From the NCBI GenBank assembly GCA_012845835.1, contig JABAKD010000020.1, forward strand, positions 10,924,488 through 10,988,487: DNA of 64,000 nucleotides, written 5' to 3'. The notes beneath the pieces were generated by a model, which saw only the letters and a program-made list of their open reading frames with translations, searched no databases and was not told the DNA's origin. Below, in pieces: positions 26,501-33,345 of this stretch (position 1 is its first letter; the number at the start of each line of letters is the position of its first letter). Origin of the DNA: Undaria pinnatifida (taxonomy: Eukaryota; Sar; Phaeophyceae; Laminariales; Alariaceae). Both the position numbers and the translations under genes were made by a program.

Positions 26501-27206
26501 GAACTCTTCGCCAAAAATTATTTCTGACGTTTTGGGACTCCATAACCCAATATCGCTGGAGTGTCAATTTCTTTCGCCGCGTTTTTTCGTGTTCTACCTA
26601 GGCCGTGAAACTTTTTTTTTTCGATCGGGTTGAACTGCTCATTTTTACCTAAATAAGGTTTTCGGGAGTTGGGTATAGAGCTACTCAAGTGAAGACCGTC
26701 AGGAAAATTTGGGTGTGCAGTGGCTCTACCGCAGCATGTGCATCAAGACCAATGGGAGTATTCCTACATTGATTGGTTGCAAAAATTCGAGAGGCACTCT
26801 TTGTACAAGAAGAGCGGGATTCTCCCGATATTGGTTAGACTAGGCTTCATTAGGTCAGGAGCAGGGTCGGATGTAATTCCAAATGCGTTAAGTCAATCGT
26901 TTTCTTGACTATGGGGCAAGTTACTCGATACGACAATGCCCCTTCATCGCAGGAATTATGTGATGTGTCAGCAACGCCGTTTGCACGAGCACGCAATCGC
27001 AGGTGAAGTCGTATGTATCGTCGCTCGCTTTTCTCGCCTGCTTCGTTGGTCGTCGCTAAACCCAGGAGGTGCTTCACCATCATCCCAACATACGGAAACA
27101 AGTTCACCAGAGTGTACGAGTTGACGGTGAGACATAGCGCTAGGATGAACACTGGACCGATCGGAAACGGTTTCTTCCCGTCCGCATAATGAGCTGGGGC
27201 GGCCAT
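5254..27206 (-). CDS. Gene-level call: multi-exon MFS transporter (DHA1 / zinc-induced-facilitator-like type)
   Basis: Exons in transcript order: 27038-27206, 23997-24180, 19081-19184, 17640-17745, 16852-16989, about 14609-14941, 10594-10815 and 5254-5589. They encode, in order, helix 1, helices 2-3 with the motif-A loop, helix 4, helix 5, helix 6 ending in PET, a polar central loop running into helix 7, helices 9-10, and helices 11-12 with a short tail. Collinearity with the MFS fold over 22 kb and matching splice phases for exons 1 to 5 make a single gene likely. Seen: the ORFs and splice motifs. Known: this architecture is typical of 12-helix proton-coupled MFS exporters. Inferred: a membrane transporter; substrate unknown. 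Not found: a convincing exon for the rest of helix 7 and helix 8, expected at 10.8-14.6 kb. Whether the gene is intact is therefore open. Confidence 0.8.
5590..6045 (-). repeat. Decayed tandem copies of the MFS last-exon acceptor
   Basis: The junction around 5535-5600 (GCGTCCCGCGCTGATGG, a CACGCTTGTCGAAGCAAC-type stretch, then the CCTAAGGCGAAA acceptor side) recurs in part at about 5742-5835, 5845-5920 and 6000-6045. Each copy keeps pieces of exon start plus intron end, none keeps the frame. An ORF at 5590-5883 is a by-product of these copies. Confidence 0.65.
6399..6655. mobile_element. MITE, family M (copy 1)
   Basis: The left end reads GACGCGGGCCACGATAGAGG and the right end, reversed, matches as an imperfect terminal inverted repeat (GCACGGAAGAGGT). 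The interior carries the family mark CTCCTTAACCCAAAATCG. There is no coding capacity. Its relatives are the copies at 12.1, 12.7, 18.2, 26.5 and 27.7 kb. Confidence 0.6.
7160..7205 (-). repeat. Hairpin repeat H (copy 2)
   Basis: On the minus strand: GGCGGCCTTAGCCGCCCG, then TCTTGTATAGGAT. The hairpin and the following CTTGTA mark match the other copies. Confidence 0.5.
8525..8574. repeat. Ten-bp tandem repeat, five units
   Basis: TGTATGATAT / TGTATGACAT units repeat five times with single-base differences. Confidence 0.9.
10594..10815 (-). CDS. MFS transporter exon 8: helices 9-10
   Basis: A 222-nt exon (74 codons, phase 0 at both ends) with acceptor TTCTCAG/GTTTTG and donor GCTGCG/GTGAGA. 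It encodes a hydrophobic helix (VLGVAGILMMILDLGIIPHL), a basic turn with QRVG, the next helix (AGCIVGVPAFLAVPC), a DD-containing loop and another hydrophobic run ending FSCAAA. The pattern matches MFS exporters, where a Y/IP-hl--R-G turn links the last helices. A decayed copy of the exon's first half lies just 5' in the transcript at about 10900-10985. Confidence 0.8.
10816..11000 (-). repeat. Decayed copy of the MFS exon-8 start and acceptor
   Basis: The minus-strand sequence repeats the intron end (CCGGTCGCGTGTATTCAG against CCGGCCGCGTGTTCTCAG) and the first part of exon 8, including an IPHLIG-HVGVV match to IPHLTQRVGVV. The frame carries indels and does not continue to a donor. The copy sits about 170 nt from the real exon, a tandem arrangement. 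Confidence 0.7.
11160..11310. repeat. Tandem repeat of about 48 bp, three units
   Basis: Units share CGGCTCGGGCCAAGC, a CTGGA-CC stretch and AAAACAAA. It is imperfect and non-coding, inside the intron 5' of MFS exon 8. Confidence 0.65.
12146..12418. mobile_element. MITE, family M (copy 2)
   Basis: The left terminus is GACGCATGCCACGGCAGAGG and the right end reads GGTAGGACGCGTC, its imperfect inverse. The interior has CGACGATTTTGGGTTAAGGA, the family mark on the opposite strand, and a GTGAGCTCAATTCC-type stretch shared with copies 3 and 5. It is non-coding. Confidence 0.6.
12721..13022. mobile_element. MITE, family M (copy 3)
   Basis: The ends CACGGTAGAGGTAC and ACTATCGCAGCACGG are inverted relatives of each other and of the family termini. 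The interior contains GAGGAGCTCTAC, a poly-C/poly-A stretch near 12782-12830, and CCATGGCCTAGGTA, which is shared with copy 5. The copy is diverged and non-coding. Confidence 0.55.
13266..13296. repeat. AGGAC pentanucleotide microsatellite
   Basis: About six units of AGGAC in a purine-rich context. It creates long antisense ORFs that are not genes. Confidence 0.85.
13529..13632. repeat. AGT/GTA trinucleotide microsatellite
   Basis: About 100 bp of AGT repeats with interspersed GGT, AGC and AAT variants. Confidence 0.9.
13690..13915. repeat. CATGGC-rich palindromic stretch
   Basis: GCCATGGC, CATGG, CCATGAC and GCCGTGGC motifs recur many times over about 220 bp, each nearly self-complementary. 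Unit borders are not clear. Confidence 0.5.
14160..14208 (-). CDS. Possible MFS exon 7 fragment (weak candidate)
   Basis: A 49-nt segment has an acceptor-like TTGTCCAG/GATGAAG and a donor-like CTTCCG/GTGTTA on the minus strand. In phase with exon 6 it begins DEVW, which could correspond to the DEV-PLW motif after the start of helix 7 in related transporters. The remaining residues do not resemble helix 7-8, and its 3' phase does not meet exon 8. It is listed because this is where the missing part of the gene should lie, not because it is convincing. Confidence 0.2.
14280..14400 (-). repeat. Decayed copy of the MFS exon-6 end and donor
   Basis: On the minus strand this stretch reads LPGVKLILGI followed by a GCAG/GC where exon 6 has GCAG/GT, with a CCCGGGCGGACC segment upstream as in exon 6. 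About 70 nt align by eye at high identity with 14609-14690. The changed donor (GC) and broken upstream frame suggest an inactive duplicate, though it could act as an alternative exon end. Confidence 0.65.
14609..14941 (-). CDS. MFS transporter exon 6: central cytosolic loop into helix 7
   Basis: An open frame on the minus strand ends at a good donor (TTGCAG/GTAACA, exon end at 14609) in phase 0. It encodes a long polar, low-complexity stretch rich in N, D, S and T, then GMWGPGGLLSLPGVKLILGI and a short hydrophobic run that would begin helix 7. A long hydrophilic loop between helices 6 and 7 is expected in MFS proteins. The 5' edge is uncertain: the frame stays open to about 14965, and candidate acceptors near 14931-14958 do not all fit the phase of exon 5. 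A decayed copy of the exon's end lies at 14290-14400. Confidence 0.62.
15820..16055. repeat. Degenerate repeats of TAGTGCCGGT
   Basis: TATAGTGCCGGTT, ATAGTGCCTATTGCCG and, inverted, ACCGGCAGTATAC recur in a 230-bp stretch. Direct and inverted copies are mixed. Confidence 0.6.
16852..16989 (-). CDS. MFS transporter exon 5: helix 6 and the PET loop
   Basis: A 138-nt exon with acceptor GTACCAG/G and donor GCAG/GTAAAT. It reads YPFLLPKLLGAFLALLMLPL and then VAIYVPETKN, followed by polar residues. RYPFLLP-type entry and a PET motif after helix 6 are hallmarks of this MFS branch. The first base completes the threonine begun in exon 4. The exon ends with two bases of an open codon, which I could not match cleanly to the best acceptor of exon 6, so a small extra exon or a different acceptor may exist. 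Degenerate copies of its acceptor region lie at 16990-17290. Confidence 0.83.
16990..17290 (-). repeat. Degenerate tandem repeats copying the exon-5 acceptor region
   Basis: Three or four imperfect repeats of roughly 60-90 nt follow each other upstream of exon 5 in transcript orientation. Each contains a GGGTACC/GGGCACC-type segment resembling the exon-5 acceptor (CAG/GTACCC on the minus strand) plus an ACGGCAGACC-AGGTCG-type segment. The copies are strongly diverged. The array occupies about half of intron 4. Confidence 0.55.
17640..17745 (-). CDS. MFS transporter exon 4: helix 5
   Basis: A 106-nt exon with acceptor TTTGAAG/GT and a strong donor GCCAC/GTACGT. The translation includes AAVVTGTAIGGLLAQP and then YPRFFSATGLFA. 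The G-x-x-x-GGLLAxP pattern followed by YPxxF is characteristic of helix 5 and the following loop in Tet/ZIFL-type MFS proteins. The phase fits exon 3 (two bases complete Gly) and exon 5 (AC plus G gives Thr). Intron 4, towards exon 5, is only about 650 nt, the shortest in the gene. Confidence 0.84.
18192..18571. mobile_element. MITE, family M (copy 4) with internal tandem amplification
   Basis: The left end GACGCCTGCTACGATAGAGG pairs with the right end, which reversed reads GACACGTGCTACGGTAGAGG: 16 of 20 positions match. TTGT flanks both sides (18188-18191 and 18572-18575) and may be the target duplication. The family mark CTCCTTCACCCAAAATCG is present five times because a 28-bp segment around it was amplified (18248-18387). 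It lies inside MFS intron 3. The overlapping ORFs in three frames are by-products of the repeat. Confidence 0.75.
18248..18387. repeat. Five perfect tandem copies of a 28-bp unit
   Basis: The unit, GGGGCTCCTTCACCCAAAAT plus CGTCGGAA, repeats five times without visible change. It is the conserved internal segment of the family-M MITE that hosts it. Since 28 is not a multiple of three, all forward frames stay open and give long, meaningless ORFs. Confidence 0.95.
19081..19184 (-). CDS. MFS transporter exon 3: helix 4
   Basis: A 104-nt exon with acceptor CGCACAG/ATTCG and donor GCAG/GTGAGG. It reads FVLGLVNGIMPAVRALTHE and then a CGPEHVVKGMAYIA stretch, matching the helix-4 pattern of MFS exporters (RF-LGL-NG followed by an acidic loop and a small-residue turn). 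The first base completes the arginine split with exon 2, and the last G opens the glycine finished by exon 4. It has no long open frame of its own, so ORF-based annotation would miss it. The call rests on homology plus exact phase on both sides. Confidence 0.82.
19760..20060 (+). repeat. Local duplication, copy 1
   Basis: Shares GTAGTCGGTGCTGGGTA, AGGATATCGTACGACAGG, AGAGCATCACCTT and ATGAGAGCCTTG, in the same order and spacing, with 20355-20610. Many substitutions separate the two copies. It is non-coding and lies in MFS intron 2. Confidence 0.75.
20355..20610 (+). repeat. Local duplication, copy 2
   Basis: Second copy of the segment at 19760-20060, about 570 bp downstream, shorter by small deletions. 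It has no coding potential. Confidence 0.75.
20885..22165 (+). repeat. Satellite S, block A plus tail
   Basis: Consecutive units start at about 21113, 21329, 21541 and 21713 (spacings 216, 212 and 172 bp), each with the GCCCCAGCCAATC-type start, GGGGTTTCCAC, TTTTCGTCC and CCTCCCCGGG marks. The block ends in a tail (about 21930-22165) with ATGGCTGTCAGGACTGC and CGGGATTG that is repeated after block B. Confidence 0.82.
22570..23870 (+). repeat. Satellite S, block B plus tail
   Basis: Units start at about 22776, 22991, 23211 and 23387 (spacings 215, 220 and 176 bp), the same rhythm as block A including the short fourth unit. The tail at 23600-23870 repeats the block-A tail (ATGGCTGTCAAGACTGCC, CGGGATTGTCGG). 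This points to duplication of the whole block, about 1.67 kb apart, after the array had formed. Confidence 0.82.
23997..24180 (-). CDS. MFS transporter exon 2: helices 2-3 and motif A
   Basis: This is the strongest exon. The translation opens with GYYAGYVASSF, continues through GRFLSGYVWGYAADAIGRKP, and ends in NFLWAVTSR. GYAADAIGRKP is the MFS motif-A loop between helices 2 and 3 (G-x-x-x-D-x-x-GRK). The acceptor is ACAACAG/GT and the donor GAG/GTGCGT. Two bases complete the glycine left open by exon 1, and the final AG pairs with the first A of exon 3 to make arginine, so both phases fit. The exon is 184 nt. The sequence 5' of it in the transcript (24181-24550) holds degenerate tandem copies of its start. 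Confidence 0.88.
24181..24550 (-). repeat. Tandem decayed copies of the MFS exon-2 acceptor region
   Basis: Just upstream of exon 2 in transcript orientation, the exon start (encoding GYYAGYVA) and about 100-200 nt of preceding intron recur at about 24360-24410 and again, more diverged, at about 24500-24540. The copies keep the AG before the GTTACTATG-like start but lose the reading frame. The surrounding intron text (a CCACGTTG..GGGTTGTGG-type stretch) is also repeated, so the unit is the junction, not the exon alone. This fills the exon-2-proximal end of intron 1. Confidence 0.72.
24551..27037 (-). other. MFS intron 1, remainder
   Basis: The intron holds an imperfect CCCTAA-like stretch near 24670-24740, a lone MITE-type terminus at 25033, short CA runs (26008 and 26265), and one full MITE at 26474-26742. 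A 60-codon minus-strand frame near 25753-25980 has no recognisable domain and I do not call it a gene. The rest shows nothing I can name. Confidence 0.55.
26474..26742. mobile_element. MITE, family M (copy 5)
   Basis: The left end GACGCATGCTACGATAGAGG matches the reverse of the right end (GCTCTACCGCAGCATGTGC). The interior has GACTCCATAACCCAATATCG, a diverged family mark. It is non-coding and lies in MFS intron 1. Confidence 0.65.
27038..27206 (-). CDS. MFS transporter exon 1: start codon and helix 1
   Basis: The exon starts at an ATG whose first base is 27206 and gives 56 codons plus one base. It encodes a short polar N-terminus (MAAPAHYADGKKPFP), then a hydrophobic helix followed by NLFPYVGMMV, the usual end of MFS helix 1 in this subfamily, then TTNEAG. 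NEAG joins directly to the YYAG that opens exon 2, as in homologues. That junction needs the exon to end at 27038, where the intron starts with GC (AG/GCGAGA) rather than GT. No in-frame GT donor nearby would keep the conserved junction. The upstream sequence was not resolved into a promoter. Confidence 0.78.
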
Positions 27207-27714
27207 CCTGCGCTAGTTTGGGTTGGTTTGGTGCCCTCCGTTTGGTTGGTCCACCTTGACGCGCGGCTCGCTCACGATGCGGTTGGTCGCCTGCAGTGGG
27301 TTGTTGCGGTCGAAAGAAAAGGGGGTAGGGGAGTTGAGGTGTGTCACGGTTGAATGGGATGCCGCTCACCAGTGCTACTGTAGATGAACATATACATAGA
27401 GTGCATGTTGTTAAAAGCGCATCATGCAAAATATTAGGTACACATATAATATGCCGGCAACTTAAACGTGGCGGTCAAAAACAGTTTATGCATGTCCATG
27501 TTACAATAGAGGGCTAAAGTCAGCCGACATGCTCGCACCTCAAACTTACCGACGCTAACCCCAAAGACAACCACTTCAACGGGCCGCATCGCGCTCAATC
27601 TGCAGGTGGGCCGCGTCAAACAAGTACAGTGTGTGTGTCCTTCACCTCAAACTGGCCTTTCCACCCATCTACTATGCATCCAGCACAACCAGTACCCGTT
27701 TCTCCTCCTCCTGG

Positions 27715-27989
27715 GGCCCGTGCTACGATAGAGGCGGACCACTTCTTTTCTGGGGTTCCTTGCCTTGGGAGGTGAAGACATGTCCTTTTTAACGTTTCTG
27801 AACCCAAAAACTGATTTTGGAGAAAATTAAAACTGCCATGTACCGGATGGCAAATCCCATGGCCTAGGTATACAACGAGAATCATGAAAATAATGACCTA
27901 CATTCGACGATTTTGGGGTAAGGAGCCTCGTCATTCACAAAACTCTTTCACACGAAACGTGCCACCTTCATCGTATCGTAGCACGCGTC
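27715..27989. mobile_element. MITE, family M (copy 6)
   Basis: Terminal inverted repeats: GGCCCGTGCTACGATAGAGG on the left, and on the right ATCGTAGCACGCGTC. The interior contains CCATGGCCTAGGTATAC and CGACGATTTTGGGGTAAGGA, both shared with other copies. It lies about 500 bp upstream of the MFS start codon, so it could influence that promoter, but nothing in the sequence shows this. Confidence 0.7.
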
Positions 27990-28099
27990 CTTCAGAGACG
28001 ACTTCCGTGGTCACAAATAACGAAACGGAGATAACTCATTGCAAATACAGGTGATTCGGCCATGAAATGCCGAGCGCAATGAATGCGGAGGCAGAGCAT

Positions 28100-28455
28100 A
28101 CGCAAGCGTTATAAGGCTTAGTTTTGGGTAGGCAATTGGTTGACCTTTTGCAAGTGGCCAAACGGACCTAATCCTCTCTAAAAGTCATCAACAAATGGTA
28201 TCATTGACAGACCATGGGTTTTTTGGTCGCGGGTTTGAATCCCACCATCCACCAATAACGAACTTTTTTTCGGATTTCCCCATCCAAGTCGGCATCTCCG
28301 GGAAAAAGAAAACCGCGGCGATATTGACACGTCCGCCCGTATATCCGGCCGACCTGCTATCCCGCCGTTCCAGGGGGGAAGAGTGCTATAAGGCTTTGTT
28401 TGGGTGCGCAATTGGTTCACCTTTTGCAAGTGGTCAAACGGATTGAACACCTTTA
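28100..28455 (+). repeat. Direct repeats flanking a tRNA-like sequence
   Basis: ATAAGGCTTAGTTTTGGGTA..GCAATTGGTT..ACCTTTTGCAAGTGG at about 28108-28172 recurs at 28388-28445. Between them lies a stretch with an A-box-like TGGCCAAACGG and a B-box-like GGTTTGAATCC (28232-28242). A shorter relative of the direct repeat lies near 11990-12030. It may be a tRNA-derived SINE or a tRNA pseudogene; no full cloverleaf can be folded by eye. Confidence 0.45.
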
Positions 28456-28557
28456 ATTCCTCAGCGCAATTCAGCACACCAAACTACGAAGGATTAACAA
28501 AAAGGAACGACAAGGAAAGAAAAGTAGTCCACTCTTAAACAGTCTAATTTCTTTACT

Positions 28558-30320
28558 TTTGTACTAGAGAGGAAACTATCCCTGTACATCTGCTTCATCA
28601 ACCTGCAGAGAGCGTACAGCTCTGTCCACCGAGAGCTACTTGGGAAGTGCTGGCACACTTCGGTGTACCAGCGAAGACTCTTGCAGCTATCCGCCGGTTT
28701 CACGACGTTATGCGTGCTCGTGTGCGTACGGACGACGGGAGCACTCGAAGTGGTTGAAGACACGCAGGGGCTTCGACAGGGTTGCGTGCTCTCGCCGTTA
28801 CTGTTCAACATGTTCTTCGCAGCTGCGCTCCAAGTTATCCTCGTTCGCTCCAGCGAGAACGAAGGCATCGTGCAGAATCTAGCCCACCTCAGTGACTATA
28901 TGGCGGGCAGGGACAACGAACCGCTCGCACGCGCGCGGAGGGCCGTGTGGGGCATGCGGATGCAGGCATTGTCTTGAAATCGGCGGAGGGGCGTGTTAAA
29001 ATGATGACAGTCATTGTGACCGCTTTCGAAGCGGCTGGCCTCACGGTTTCGGAAAATAAGCCGGAGACTATGCTGCCGAAAGCACGTGACCTTGCATCTC
29101 GGGCTCCACCGTTCGTGATCAAAGCAGCAGGACAGAGGACCTGGTGTAAACAGGCAATGCAGATTATGTACCCCGGCGGCATTTTTCCACGAGGACGCTG
29201 ATCTCATGGTTGAGATCGATCGACGGGTTCGGCTCATGAGGGCATGCTACAACCGGTTCGGTCAAGAGCTATACGATATGACGACCGCCCCGCTCAGTCT
29301 GAAGGTCCGCATGCTAAAGGTCGAGGTGATTGAGACCCTGCTGTACGAGTGTGTGAGGTGGACCCTCAACGCGATTCACAATGACAAGCTCCGAAAGGTA
29401 CGACCCTAAAAAGCCTTGGAGAAGCCGAGTTGGAGAGGTGAGACACAGCCTGACCGTGACCCTAGTGAGTCGAACGGGTTCGTTTAGCGGGTACGCCTTT
29501 TTCCGACGGCAGGTGGAGAACCGCCGTCGAAGGATTCAAAAACGTACAGGCACAGGCAAATTCCACACTAACCAAGTCAATGACAGAGCAAAAAGAACTG
29601 TCGATTCCGGGGTGGCTATCTCATCTTCTTGACTTAAGTTTATAGGGTTCGGCCGAAGGTCGGCAAGTCCACGGTGTTGACTTAACCGAAGGGGCGAGGT
29701 CAAAATCGAGTCTTCGTTTTGCAGATGGACAAAAACTGTTGCACAAACGAAAGTATGTGCGGCTTCAGTTTGTTTTACCCGGAACTCCAGGAGGATCTCA
29801 AAAACAAAGTGCAGCTCGAAGTCCTGAGGCGAGTCCCTGGCTTCCAGCGTCGTGCCGATCACATCAACTTCTCGTGCGCCAAGGCCCTCAAGAAGACGGA
29901 ATGCGAGAGCATCGAAATGACCATCCTGAAACTGCGGCTCCTCTTCGCCGGGGCGATTGTACCGCAAAACAAGGGGCGATTATCCAATCGGGTAATGTTT
30001 ACGCAGATAGCCTGTGGGAAAAACCCGGGACCAGGTGGGCCACCGAACTACTGGCTCAGAACACTGAGAGACGACCTCGCCGTTTTTCGGTCCACCGAAG
30101 GCTGCACGGAAGACTCCCCAAGGCAGGTTGGAGATGAAACCGTGCTGTGGGTCCATGTAGCAAATAAGGCGGGCAAAGTGGTACCGGGTGATCCTCGAAG
30201 CAGCCGAATGGTTCATGGCCAGGTGGCAGATATATCAAGCAAAAAAGAACTCGGAGCGCCGCACCGCCGGGATGCATGGCGCCCGAAACCCAAGGGGGGG
30301 GGGGGGGTAGGGAAACCGCG
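28558..30320 (+). pseudogene. LINE-type (non-LTR) reverse transcriptase, 5'-truncated and broken
   Basis: Three forward frames together give a diverged non-LTR reverse transcriptase. Marks in order: a degenerate first catalytic block (INLQRAYSSV, where relatives have D in place of N), AHFGVPAKT, LRQGCVLSPLLFN, the YADD block reduced to HADAG, a LTVSENK block, and the C-terminal block RRVRLMRACYNRF with LKVRMLKVEVIETLL and KALKKTECESIEMT. At least three frameshifts and both catalytic aspartate losses make it dead. A 410-bp insertion at 29398-29808 splits the C-terminal part. No 5' end, ORF1 or endonuclease is present. Confidence 0.85.
29398..29808 (+). repeat. Insertion inside the LINE remnant
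   Basis: The LINE reading resumes after a 410-bp gap that starts AAAG/GTACGA and ends ACAAAG. Its last part (29690-29795: TTTTGCAGATGGACAAAAAC, then ACAAACGAA and CCAGGAGGATCT) is repeated at 40540-40622, so it is a dispersed element rather than LINE sequence. It could also be read as an intron because of the GT...AG ends, though its internal repeat argues for insertion. Confidence 0.55.
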
Positions 30321-30699
30321 GATGGAGAAAGCAAGGAGGAGCCGGCAGACAGGGTAGCAAGGCACCAGGCCGACTAGAAGGTGGAACCTGTCCACGTAAC
30401 TTCAAACTACTGCGACTACCTTGTATTTCGTTACTTAGATTGATTGCTCCATCCTCCTTTGGGGGGGGAAAGCCGGCCAATGCCCCACCGGAGGCAATCG
30501 AGTATTGCTGCTCTCTGTGCCGGCGTCTACTTCAGCACGGCTGGGGGGCTTATCACGGGGTCCCGGAGCAGCCTTACCGCGGCCTACGCGGATTTGGTGA
30601 TGTTCCTGAACGGAAACCAAGATCACATTCCGATTGAAGTACCGGCCCAAGTCACCTGAGCACGCGCTCCAGGCGCACCTCGCAGGCTTTCTAACCCTA

Positions 30700-30893
30700 C
30701 GGTAGAGGTGGCCGCCCTTTCAGCGGGCGAGGCGGGGTCTGCGGGCGAAGCGGGCGTGGACGCCGCCTACGACGAGGACGCAGGGGAAGCGGGGGCTGCG
30801 GACAAAGAGGGCGTTAACGCCGGCTGCGGCGAGTCCGCAGGGGAAGGTTCTCTCGGACTAAAAGCCTTGGGGATGAATGGGGCACAGCGGTAG
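30700..30893 (+). repeat. GC-rich tandem repeat with an open frame (EAG-rich)
   Basis: Imperfect 60-70 bp units with GCGGGCGAAGCGGGCGT and GAC/AAGAGGGCGTTAACGCC give a 61-codon frame rich in A, E and G. It is probably repeat rather than gene. Confidence 0.4.
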
Positions 30894-31430
30894 ATTTTCT
30901 GTGCTTTCGTGATGTAACTGCTCCTTAAATTGTCTGCATATTTTTTGCGCGAGGCAGATGATTTTTTCTTTGTTGTGCCTCTTTGTATGTTTTTGTTTTT
31001 CACCTTGTGGTCAGGAAATGCGAAGCCGAGTTTGAGGGACGGGGGTGCACGGCTTTCAGACGCTGCTGTGTGTTAACGTAGCAGCATTGGCTGCTGTTGT
31101 GAACTATTCATTGAAATTAAAAGCTGTGATGTTCATATGAAGTACGGTCTTAATATCCATACATTATCATCGGGTATAGTAGTATACCAGTTATACGTTC
31201 TTTTACATTTGAGGTAATACGATGCTGTCGCACGTGCCGACGTTGAAGTTTCACCTGGATGGTGAGCTGCATCATAGACTACATTCGCACTCGTCCCCGA
31301 GGCTAGGTTTGTTCAGCTACACATATAAGCACCTGCATGTTTTGCCCTGAAAGAGCTACAATGAGCCACGTACATGAGCTAGCTTATTTGTCCTGGGATG
31401 AGCCATAAGAGCTACATGAGCTACACTTGT
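30894..31430. other. No gene recognised
   Basis: AT-rich sequence with several ATGAGCTACA echoes leading into the next tandem array. Confidence 0.35.
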
Positions 31431-31434
31431 TCCC

Positions 31435-31605
31435 CCGGCTTGAGGTATAGGCGATAGCTCATCTGCACATGTTTAGCCGGCTTGAGCTATAGACGGTAGC
31501 TCATCTGCACGTATCTTCCCCGACTTGAGCTATAGGCGGTAGCTTATCTGCACATACTTCAAAGCTTGAGCTATAGACTACAGGATAACTCATCTGCACA
31601 TATTC
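31435..31605. repeat. Tandem repeat of about 50-60 bp, four units
   Basis: Units share CTTGAGCTATAGAC/GGC, GGTAGCTCATCTGCAC and an AT-rich spacer. Confidence 0.75.
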
Positions 31606-31689
31606 GACCAATGTTGTGGTGTCCCCTCTACCCCGTTGGGGCGTTATGATTGACATCCACCAGCGAGAGAGTCAGTCTAGGTCTCGAGG

Positions 31690-31885
31690 AAGTTATTCCG
31701 CCACCGAGAAGATCCGTTACTGAAAACGGTGTCCCCAACACATACATGTCCCTCCGAATCTCGATAAAGTTGTCACCCCATCGAGAAGATCCGTTACCAA
31801 ACGGTATCTATAAAAATCAGTGATAAATATGTCCCTCGGAACCTCGATGACGTTGTCACCCCATCGAGAAGATCTGATACAACGG
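31690..31885. repeat. Tandem repeat of about 70-85 bp, three units
   Basis: Units share ACCCCATCGAGAAGATCCGT, ATGTCCCTC and AATCTCGAT-A-GTTGTC. Confidence 0.75.
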
Positions 31886-32515
31886 AGCAGCCCAGATCTC
31901 CACGGCTGCGTATGCTCCTGAGATTTTCCTCTTGTCCTATATATCTTGTTCGATATGTCTTGTCCTGTTTATACGCTAAAGGGTAGTGTCCCGATTTCAT
32001 CAGCTATGGTCGCATGTCAGCGGACCCTTGGCCGCTGGGCGGGCAAGGTTGCCCACCCGCGCTCACCACTCGCTTTGTCGCGTCTCTGTCCGAGTCTTGC
32101 ATTAGGCTCGCCCCAACTACAGCTGCTTTCACGTGGACATCCCGACGCTTACCGTCTGGGGTAGGGGCGATTGTTACGTCCGTGCAGCGTTAGGAACCGC
32201 GCAAATAACAAGACACATATTACAAATACAACAAGCGAGGTGATGTGGTCACGCAATGTCACCACCATTGAACACGAGGGGGAGAAGTGCAGATCGTCAG
32301 TGTTTGAAAGGAACGCTTGATGTGCCCGCGCTTAATTACGTTACTTCATTAGGCATATGCTACTTCGCTTGGTAGATATTGTCAGGCGATCATGCAAACG
32401 GCGGGTAGGCACGATACCCTGCGTAACAGGTTGGTAGTGTGGTCTATCGAAGTTTTAACCTATCTTCCTTTACTTTCCTTTTCACATTATTTTACTGTTA
32501 TTATCTTGTTATTAT
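31886..32515. other. No gene recognised
   Basis: A G-rich stretch followed by TGTTACGTCC near 32171 looks faintly like a polypurine tract and LTR start, but no partner LTR is present. Nothing else is identifiable. Confidence 0.3.
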
Positions 32516-33345
32516 CTAATGTACGATTATACGCCCTGTATTTTCCATGGCGTCGAAATGTGTATGAGTTTCGACGAAATCTTCCAAATCTTCTATCTGA
32601 CAGCTGGATGGAGTGTGTTTTTATTTACAATCCCCCCCCGCTCCCCCCCCGCCCCCACCCCCCACCTCCCCCCCAACCCATCCCAACCCCACCCCCTCGA
32701 ACACTCCACCCTCTCTTTACTCACTGATTGTACGACTTACCCCAGGATATACATGATAAACTGATGCATTATTTCCAAAACCGTCACATTCATCCCCTCA
32801 AAATAATGTATAGTTTCCAGGCACATATTGAGCTGCCCCCCCCGCCCCCCCCGCCCCGCCCCAACCCCCCCCCCCCCCCCAATAATAAACTGGTGCCAAA
32901 ACCGTCAGCTTTATCCCCTCGAAAGGATTTATAGCTTACATGCACAAATTGCCCCCTTTCCCCCCCCCCCCCCCCCCTCCAAACCCGCTCGCTTTTGATC
33001 AAAACCAGGCCCCCACGTCCTTCAAAACTCCGCCCCACCCCCCTCACCGGTTATTCGACTTCAAGATTCACTTGATAAAAGGATACATTTCCCTTCACAG
33101 CTGTCAGATTTTGTCCCCCTCAGAAACGGGTTTTATAGTTTCCGCGCACAGACTGACTAAAATCATCCTGTTGACCCTGATAGCTACACTGTAGTTGTAA
33201 GGGGAGTCGCCGACCTATACCCTTAATGAGGACACACAACTCGTAATGCGCGCGATCGGAGTATCACACACAGCTTGCAAAGATGAGTTTCGACGAAATC
33301 TTCGATCTCACAGCTGGAGTGTATTTTCATTTTTCATAATATATG
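32516..33345 (+). repeat. Dispersed repeat family R1 (copy 2)
   Basis: Plus-strand copy with at least four C-rich sub-units (for example 32640-32700, 32835-32880 and 32955-32990), each followed by a TTTATAGTTT or TATAGTTTCC-type block. It ends with GTTGTAAGGGGAGTCGCCGA and the TCGGAGTATCACACACAGC mark. ORFs such as 32790-33047 are C-tract by-products. Confidence 0.75.

Noticed and set aside
28130-28260. tRNA gene
   Set aside because: A- and B-box-like motifs exist, but acceptor and anticodon stems cannot be formed; kept only as a tRNA-like repeat.
32160-32230. LTR start after a polypurine tract (TGTTACGTCC)
   Set aside because: No second LTR, no polymerase nearby and no clear right end.
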